Shown here: piece by piece, positions 15,707-20,506 of the stretch | How positions within the stretch are numbered: position 1 is the first letter of the stretch | Layout of the letters: every line of letters starts with the position of its first letter | Assembly (NCBI RefSeq): GCF_021647475.1 | Contig: NZ_JAKIUR010000049.1 | Span: forward strand, 1-20,506 | Origin: Lutibacter sp. | Lineage (GTDB): Bacteria > Bacteroidota > Bacteroidia > Flavobacteriales > Flavobacteriaceae | Direction: 5' to 3' | Length of the DNA stretch: 20,506 nucleotides | Translations under genes and position numbers: made by a program | Notes under the pieces: generated by a model | Told to the model about the DNA's origin: nothing | The model's database searches: none | What the model saw: only the letters and a program-made list of their open reading frames with translations

Positions 15707-16603
15707 TTATTGATTAGTATTTATCCACATTTCAGCAGGCATTCCAATTTTTAAACTGCCATCATTTTTTACTGTTACTTTTACCGCATAAACAAGATTT
15801 ACGCGTTCTTCTTTAGTTTGAATTATTTTAGGCGTAAATTCAGCTTCTGAAGCAATCCAAGTAATAATTCCGTCATATTTTTTTGTGCCATCACCAGTAT
15901 CTATTTTTACCGCTACTTTTTGTCCAATTTTAATTTCAGGCAATTGAGTTTCGCTAATATAAACTCGTAATTCCAAACTACTTAAATTAGCAATTTTATA
16001 TAAGGGTTTTCCAAAAGATGTAATTTCATAAGGTTCGGCATATTTTACCAACACAGTGCCGTTAATAGGATTGGTAATGATACTTTTTTTAATTAGGTCA
16101 TCTAATTGTGCAATTTGTGCATTACTACTTTTTAATTCGTTTAAAACGGCTATATTTTGAGTTTTAATACTGTTTATTTGTTGTTTTAAAGTGGCAACTT
16201 TACCGTTAATATCATCTAATTGTTTTTGAGTACCAGCATTTGCTTTTAGTAAATTTACCATCCTGTTTTTTGAAATCATTGCAGTTGTTAATTGAGCGTT
16301 TAAAACGCTAATTTGTGATAAAACTCCTTTAGATTTTGAACGAATAATTTCTTTAGAAGCAATAAGTTGATCTTTTTTTAAAGATAACGGAATGGTATCT
16401 ACCAAACCAACATTCTGATTTTGTTTTAATTGTTGACCTTCTTCCACAGTAAATTGTAATAATTTCCCGTTACTTTCTGAAGAAACAATGGTTTCAGTAG
16501 CTTCAAAATTTCCATAGCCATCAGCTTTATCATTACCGTTATTGCAAGAAATTAAGGTGCTTGCTAAAAGTAATGTTCCTATTATTATTTTAGTAATTTT
16601 CAT
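15707..16603 (-). CDS. HlyD/YbhG-type membrane fusion (adaptor) lipoprotein
   Basis: The periplasmic adaptor that joins the inner-membrane ABC transporter to the TolC-type channel. ATG at 16603 gives 298 aa with a clear lipoprotein signal (MKITKIIIGTLLLASTLISC, C20); a TTG nine nt upstream is also in frame but less likely. It has a biotinyl-lipoyl half (GNFEATETIVSSESNGKLL), a long helical hairpin (about 65-165), the second lipoyl half (ITNPINGTVLVKYAEPYEI) and a beta-barrel domain. The string ASEAEFTPKIIQTKEERVNLVY is the signature I associate with the YbhG/YhiI group. The gene is packed between the TolC-type and lipoprotein genes. Confidence 0.93.
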   Translation of the reverse strand: MKITKIIIGTLLLASTLISCNNGNDKADGYGNFEATETIVSSESNGKLLQFTVEEGQQLKQNQNVGLVDTIPLSLKKDQLIASKEIIRSKSKGVLSQISVLNAQLTTAMISKNRMVNLLKANAGTQKQLDDINGKVATLKQQINSIKTQNIAVLNELKSSNAQIAQLDDLIKKSIITNPINGTVLVKYAEPYEITSFGKPLYKIANLSSLELRVYISETQLPEIKIGQKVAVKIDTGDGTKKYDGIITWIASEAEFTPKIIQTKEERVNLVYAVKVTVKNDGSLKIGMPAEMWINTNQ

Positions 16604-16613
16604 AAGTTTCAAT

Positions 16614-18011
16614 TTAGTTTCCTTTAGTTGTTTTATAATTTGCTTTGGCTGATAATAATTCTATTTTATGAGTACTTAAATTATTTTTTGCTTCGTATAA
16701 ATTAGTAAATTCTGTAATGTAAGCCGAAGCTGTAATTACGCCATTTTTTAATTGAGAGCTGGCAGTTTTTAAAACTTTTTCACGAAGTTCAATAATTTGT
16801 TTATCAGATTTAATAAATGAAGTTATTTTGTTTATTTCGGTTTGTTGTTGATTTAAAGCAATATTGGTATTTAACCTAAATATTTCTTGTTGATTATTAA
16901 CAAAGTCTTTATTAATTTCTAATGATTTCCGTTCTTTTTTATTGGCTTTCCAATCAAAAATATTCCAATTAAGTTTTAATCCAGCCACATAATAAGTTTG
17001 GAATGAGTTATCTAACATATTTAAACCAGGATTTCCGTAACCTCCTGTGGCAAAGCCTACTAGCTTTGGACTATTTTTTTTAGCAATTAAGCGTTCTGAT
17101 GCATTAATTTGTTCTTTTTGAAGTTGAAATAAATCTAATTCTGGGCGTTTAATTGCTGTTGTTAAATTCGCTGAAATAACAGGTTTTGCTAACATTATAT
17201 TTGTGGAAATAGTTTTTCCAATGATGGATGATAGCGTTTGAACCAAGCTTATTTTATTTTGATTAATTTCAGAATATTGTTGATCAATTTTTAACAATTC
17301 AGCTTCTAAAACGTTATCTGAAGAAGGTAAAATAGCACCAAATTCAATACCAGCTTTTACTTCTTTCAATTTAGAAACTAATTGTGCTTTTTTAGCATCG
17401 AGTAAGTCTTTTTTTTCTTGTAATAATAGTATGGTAAAATAAAGTTGATTTACTTTGCTATTTAATTGATATAGACTTACTTCCACATTTTTTTGCTGTG
17501 TTTTTAAAGTTGCTTCTTTAACTTTTGTTGAAGCGTTAATTAAGCCACCATCATAAATAAGTTGATTTAAAGAAATGGTTGTTTTATACTGATCTTTATT
17601 TGGCGGTTCAATGCTGCCTCCAGGAAAACTAACAGGTATTTCTATTACGTCAGATTGATAGGTTGCTTGTGCTGTAAAATCTAATTTTGGTAATTTTTTA
17701 GTTTTTATAATCTCTTTATCTATAGTGTTTTGCTTTGCAAATAGTTCATTTTGTTTGGCTAAAGGATAATTTTTTTTAACTAAAGAGTAGCATTCATTTA
17801 AACTCAAGGTTTCTTGAGCTGTTGTGTTAACTGAAAAAAGTAATATTAAAAATCCAGCGGCAAATTTTAAAGTATTAAATAGTAGATAAGATTTAAGTCT
17901 GTTGTCATTCCTGCAAAGGCAGGAATCTTTTTGATTTATAATCATTGTCTGGATTCCTACCTTTGCAGGAATAACAAATTTTAATTGGTTCATTTTAATT
18001 AAAGTTTTCAT
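16614..18011 (-). CDS. TolC-family outer membrane efflux protein
   Basis: A 465-aa outer-membrane channel for the efflux pump. Two outer-membrane efflux repeats are visible: one beginning TLSLNECYSLVKKNYPLAKQ, then a long coiled region (DLLDAKKAQLVSKLKEVKAGIEFGAI, about 200-225), and a second beginning LKLNWNIFDWKANKKER (about 350-365). The true signal peptide is the hydrophobic FAAGFLILLFSVNTTAQ just before ETLSL. Ahead of it lie about 40 residues unlike any signal; residues 13-36 are encoded by a palindromic repeat and read VIPAKVGIQ and DSCLCRND. No ATG, GTG or TTG lies between the repeat and the hydrophobic core, so translation must pass at least part of it. It is 11 nt from the TetR gene. 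Confidence 0.92.
   Translation of the reverse strand: MKTLIKMNQLKFVIPAKVGIQTMIINQKDSCLCRNDNRLKSYLLFNTLKFAAGFLILLFSVNTTAQETLSLNECYSLVKKNYPLAKQNELFAKQNTIDKEIIKTKKLPKLDFTAQATYQSDVIEIPVSFPGGSIEPPNKDQYKTTISLNQLIYDGGLINASTKVKEATLKTQQKNVEVSLYQLNSKVNQLYFTILLLQEKKDLLDAKKAQLVSKLKEVKAGIEFGAILPSSDNVLEAELLKIDQQYSEINQNKISLVQTLSSIIGKTISTNIMLAKPVISANLTTAIKRPELDLFQLQKEQINASERLIAKKNSPKLVGFATGGYGNPGLNMLDNSFQTYYVAGLKLNWNIFDWKANKKERKSLEINKDFVNNQQEIFRLNTNIALNQQQTEINKITSFIKSDKQIIELREKVLKTASSQLKNGVITASAYITEFTNLYEAKNNLSTHKIELLSAKANYKTTKGN
17904..17975. repeat. VIPAKAGIQ-type palindrome inserted in the tolC-type gene
   Basis: Arms GTCATTCCTGCAAAGGCAGG.. (17904-17927) and its imperfect inverse (17952-17975) are 24 nt each around a 24-nt loop. 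The full 72 nt equals 24 codons, so the reading frame survives. The peptide VIPAKVGIQ is the well-known translation of this dispersed repeat. Confidence 0.85.
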
Positions 18012-18022
18012 TATGTTTTATG

Positions 18023-18634
18023 TTAAACTTTTATTGCGTTAATAATAAACTCAGCTACTTCCGTTTTTCGTTCTTCAATTAAATTTTTAAACTGAGTATC
18101 TGAAGTGTCTAAAACTTTTTTTAATAAAGGTGAAGCTACAAAAGGGAATATATTTAAGGCCATAATATTTATAAATAAATGTTCTGCTTTTATTGGTCTT
18201 AAAGTGCCATCAGCTACTTTTTCTTTAACTTGAAGTTTAAATTTTTTGATAGAAGGGAAATGGTTTTTTGAAATTAAATCATTTACAAATTCATTATTTC
18301 TATTCATTTCTTGTAGAATAAAATTAGGTAAGTATGGATGAGCAATTACAAACGTTATGTAATTATGAGAAAACCCTTTTATTTTATCGCAAATACTGCT
18401 GTCAGCATTCAAAATTTCATTAAGCTGAGGTGCTAATGTTGAAAATGCCTCCATAAAAACGGCTTTAAATAATAGTTCTTTACTTCTAAAGTAATAATGT
18501 AGCATAGACTTATTGATGCCAGCTTCATCAGCAATTTCTTGCATTCGAGCACCATCCATTCCTTTGTGTAAAAAAATAGTTTTGGCTGCTTTTAAAATAG
18601 AAGCCTCAGTAGTATTTGTTTTTCTTTTATTCAT
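18023..18634 (-). CDS. TetR/AcrR-family transcriptional regulator
   Basis: A 203-aa repressor type protein. The N-terminal helix-turn-helix is clear: ILKAAKTIFLHKGMDGARMQEIADEAGINKS (about 13-43), with the recognition helix INKSMLHYYFRSKELLF (40-56). The C-terminal ligand domain (about 60-203) is helical and unlike any I can assign to a ligand. It is the first gene of the efflux operon and probably controls it, as TetR-type proteins next to efflux pumps usually do. The ATG at 18634 is preceded by a near-perfect promoter whose -7 box lies in an inverted repeat (CAAATGTAA at 18666-18674, TTACATTTG at 18704-18712), a possible operator. Confidence 0.93.
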   Translation of the reverse strand: MNKRKTNTTEASILKAAKTIFLHKGMDGARMQEIADEAGINKSMLHYYFRSKELLFKAVFMEAFSTLAPQLNEILNADSSICDKIKGFSHNYITFVIAHPYLPNFILQEMNRNNEFVNDLISKNHFPSIKKFKLQVKEKVADGTLRPIKAEHLFINIMALNIFPFVASPLLKKVLDTSDTQFKNLIEERKTEVAEFIINAIKV

Positions 18635-18665
18635 TTTTAACTAAAAGGTTTAACTAAATGGTTGA

Positions 18666-18696
18666 CAAATGTAAATCATTTTTTTTAAATATCAAA
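18666..18696 (-). promoter_or_regulatory. Bacteroidota promoter of the TetR/efflux operon
   Basis: On the minus strand the sequence reads TTTG (18696-18693), 19 nt, then TACATTTG (18673-18666), a full match to the Bacteroidota -33/-7 consensus. A start site near 18660 leaves a leader of about 25 nt before the ATG at 18634. It is the only consensus promoter I could see for the operon. Confidence 0.8.
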
Positions 18697-18756
18697 ATTT
18701 GCATTACATTTGAGCAAATTAAAAACCTGAGTTAGACATAAAGTTCATGATAAATG

Positions 18757-18894
18757 ACTGAAAACTATAACGTCATTGCGAAAATTATAAGCGGTAGTGC
18801 ATAATTTAAAGCAATCTCCCTATTTTTAATAAGATTGCTTCTTCTTTTCGTTGCACTTCAATCATCGCAATGACGCATACTATTGATTTTCAGT
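18757..18894. repeat. CGTCATTGCGA palindromic repeat before the serine hydrolase gene
   Basis: Nested inverted arms: ACTGAAAA (18757-18764) with TTTTCAGT (18887-18894), CGTCATTGCG (18771-18780) with CGCAATGACG (18866-18875), and AAGCAATCT (18809-18817) with AGATTGCTT (18832-18840), all perfect. It is the full-length form of the CGTCATTGCGA family. It lies between the two divergent operons and forms part of the leader of the hydrolase gene if that gene is read from near 18712. Confidence 0.85.
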
Positions 18895-18939
18895 TCAGTA
18901 ATTATTTTTATATCAAACTCAAATTTAAAACTTTTAAAG

Positions 18940-20283
18940 GTGAAAAAAATCGTAAAAAAAATTAGTGTTTTTGTTGTAATAGGATTGGCAGCAGTTGTTT
19001 ATATGTATTATCCAAAATTAGATATTATTACAGGATATGCTTCTAAAAATGAAGCATCTATATTATTTTTAGCTCATAGAACACAAGCTTCAGCTGAAAC
19101 CCAAGATAATAATTTTTCTCCTATCAATTTAGCAAAAGAAGAAGCGAATTTAACTGATAAGTCGGTTTCAGCAACGGTGTTTGGATTAAAAAAACGTACT
19201 GCGATTTTTAGAGAAGGTTTAGGTGCTGTTTTAATGGTTGATGGCGTTAAAGACAGCTTAAAGTACGACATACCAAAACGTAATTTTACATATATAAACT
19301 TACCATATCCGTATGGAGATAACCCTCAAAAAGATACTATTTTTAGTGCTATTAATTATCAAAATTTAGGTAAAGCTGTTAGTAATGCATTTGATAAAAA
19401 TGATGAGTATGTAAAAAAAACAAGAGCAGTGTTGGTTATTTATAAAAACCATATTATTGCTGAAGAATATACAGACGGATTTAATAAAAATACACCAATT
19501 TTAGGTTGGTCTATGACAAAAAGTATTACAAGTGCGGTTTTAGGAGTACTTGAAAAACAAGATAAAATTAATGTAAATCAAAATCATTTATTTCCCGAAT
19601 GGGAAAATGATGAGCGCTCAAAAATCACCATAAATGATTTGCTTCATATGAATAGTGGATTGAAATGGAACGAAGATTATAATACCATTTCAGATGTTAC
19701 CAAAATGTTGTTTTTAGCTAAAGATATGGGACAAGTTCAAATTCAAAAAAAACTTGTGGGTAAGCCAAATAATAGTTGGAATTATTCGTCTGGCACAACA
19801 AATTTATTATCAAAGTTTATTAGAAATCAATTTAAAACACATCAAGAATATTTAGATTTTTGGTACGCTGCTTTGATTGATAAAATTGGCATGCATTCGA
19901 TGATAATTGAAACTGATTTAGCTGGTAATTATGTAGGTTCATCATATGGTTGGGCAACACCACGTGATTGGGCTAAATTTGGATTATTGTATTTACACAA
20001 TGGCAATTGGAATGGAGAACAAATTCTTAATAAATCTTGGGTAAAATATTCAGCAACACCTACAAATGGTTCAAATGGTGAATATGGAGCACATTTTTGG
20101 TTAAATGTAGGAGGTGTTTATCCGGATGTTCCAAGAGATTTATTTTCTTGTAATGGTTATCAGGGACAACACGTGTTTATTATTCCTTCAAAAGATTTGG
20201 TAATTGTTAGAATGGGATTGACTGAAGGACCAGTGTTCGATTTTAATGGGTTTTTAAAAGGGATTTTAGAATCATTTAAATAG
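18940..20283 (+). CDS. Beta-lactamase-fold serine hydrolase (6-aminohexanoate-dimer hydrolase-like)
   Basis: A membrane-anchored or exported hydrolase of 447 aa. An N-terminal basic stretch and hydrophobic helix (KKISVFVVIGLAAVVYMYY, about 6-24) anchor it. The serine nucleophile motif is SMTK (S191, K194), the tyrosine motif is YSS from Y282, and GYQGQHVFIIPSKDLVIVRMG near the end fits the third motif of the class C/NylB-like group. Reported members cleave esters or amide oligomers; the substrate here is unknown. GTG at 18940, preceded by AAAGG, is chosen. The frame also opens at TTG 18883 but that start lies inside a repeat. A mirror -7 box (TACATTTG, 18705-18712) without a clear -33 may drive it. 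Confidence 0.88.
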   Translation: MKKIVKKISVFVVIGLAAVVYMYYPKLDIITGYASKNEASILFLAHRTQASAETQDNNFSPINLAKEEANLTDKSVSATVFGLKKRTAIFREGLGAVLMVDGVKDSLKYDIPKRNFTYINLPYPYGDNPQKDTIFSAINYQNLGKAVSNAFDKNDEYVKKTRAVLVIYKNHIIAEEYTDGFNKNTPILGWSMTKSITSAVLGVLEKQDKINVNQNHLFPEWENDERSKITINDLLHMNSGLKWNEDYNTISDVTKMLFLAKDMGQVQIQKKLVGKPNNSWNYSSGTTNLLSKFIRNQFKTHQEYLDFWYAALIDKIGMHSMIIETDLAGNYVGSSYGWATPRDWAKFGLLYLHNGNWNGEQILNKSWVKYSATPTNGSNGEYGAHFWLNVGGVYPDVPRDLFSCNGYQGQHVFIIPSKDLVIVRMGLTEGPVFDFNGFLKGILESFK

Positions 20284-20329
20284 TTTTAAACCTATTTTGG
20301 TAAACAGTAAAGTACAAATTCAGGGCATT

Positions 20330-20359
20330 TTTGTATTATATATAAAAAAAGTATATTTG
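20330..20359 (+). promoter_or_regulatory. Promoter-like sequence at the right IS boundary
   Basis: TTTG (20330-20333), 18 nt, TATATTTG (20352-20359) fits the Bacteroidota consensus on the plus strand. It would read into the IS transposase on its antisense strand. It overlaps the candidate IS end, so the match may be coincidental. Confidence 0.35.
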
Positions 20360-20391
20360 CATAAAAAATTGACTCCTATTACAGGGCAAAC

Positions 20392-20506
20392 TCACACTTT
20401 TATTTTCAATATCCTTAATAAATAGTCTTCATCCCAAGCCGCTTTGAGTCTTTTGCTTTTAACCGACAGTTTTTTAGTTTGTTCATTTTTCAGGAGGTTC
20501 AAGGCT
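20392..20506 (-). CDS. IS transposase, C-terminal fragment (cut by window edge)
   Basis: On the minus strand an open frame enters from the right edge and stops at TGA 20394-20392 after 37 codons: LNLLKNEQTKKLSVKSKR, then LKAAWDEDYLLRILK. From memory this matches the C-terminal tails of the same Bacteroidota transposase group as the 1-81 fragment (KRLKAAW..EYL type). The two fragments do not overlap in the protein, so identity with the left copy is likely but not shown. Orientation is the same as at the left end. Confidence 0.6.
   Translation of the reverse strand, partial: ALNLLKNEQTKKLSVKSKRLKAAWDEDYLLRILKIKV

Noticed and set aside
18883..18939. TTG start and 19-residue extension of the serine hydrolase
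   Set aside because: It lies in the palindromic repeat and GTG 18940 gives a normal anchor helix preceded by AAAGG.
19074..19271. 65-aa minus-strand frame in the serine hydrolase gene
   Set aside because: Shadow of a well-supported gene, with no features of its own.
1..20506. The window as a composite transposon
   Set aside because: The interior holds core genes (mfd, helicase-nuclease) and two operons in both orientations; two partial IS ends are better explained by assembly or window edges.

Overview
The window is AT-rich with short A/T-rich spacers. Its promoters match the Bacteroidota pattern (TTTG, about 19 nt, TAnnTTTG), and its proteins look like those of the Flavobacteriia. The closest matches I can recall are flavobacterial families: a TerB-type acidic protein, Mfd, a NylB-like serine hydrolase and a DUF2141 protein. 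Intergenic regions are crowded with the short palindromic repeats typical of marine and soil Flavobacteriaceae. No genus can be named from the sequence alone.

Layout. Positions 1-81 and 20392-20506 hold what look like the first 27 and last 37 codons of an IS transposase, both on the minus strand, so both window ends appear to lie inside IS copies. Between them: (i) 99-4156, minus strand: a RecB/AddA-like helicase-nuclease, a terminator, a TerB-like protein, and a second TerB-like gene that has lost its N-terminal third at a repeat. (ii) 4160-4460: stacked repeats. (iii) 4534-9118, plus strand: mfd, a DMT/EamA transporter and an unrecognised 122-aa protein, spaced 1-3 nt apart and so probably one operon. 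(iv) 9128-9241: a palindromic element between convergent operons. (v) 9270-18634, minus strand: a long efflux operon with the order TetR regulator, TolC-type outer-membrane protein, HlyD/YbhG-type adaptor, lipoprotein, c-type cytochrome, two ABC ATPases, two ABC-2 permeases, a 4-TM protein and a DUF2141 protein. (vi) 18940-20283, plus strand: a beta-lactamase-fold serine hydrolase.

How the genes work together. The efflux genes form a tripartite exporter of the YbhG/YbhFSR type, with the usual two-domain ATPase split into two genes. Every degenerate motif in the two ATPases falls in the same predicted composite nucleotide site, suggesting one active and one degenerate site. A monohaem cytochrome c lipoprotein and a His/Cys/Met-bearing lipoprotein sit between the adaptor and the ATPases, which hints at a redox or metal link. 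A near-perfect promoter precedes the TetR gene. I saw no consensus -7 box in the repeat-filled spacers inside the operon.

The other theme is repeats. At least eight palindromic elements occur, one of them inside the 5' coding region of the TolC-type gene and one at the truncated end of the second TerB gene. They look modular: the same arms enclose different cores, and one core occurs in two different arm contexts. I did not find a clearly new enzymatic or defence system; the best leads are the asymmetric ATPase pair, the redox lipoproteins in the exporter operon and the mosaic repeats.
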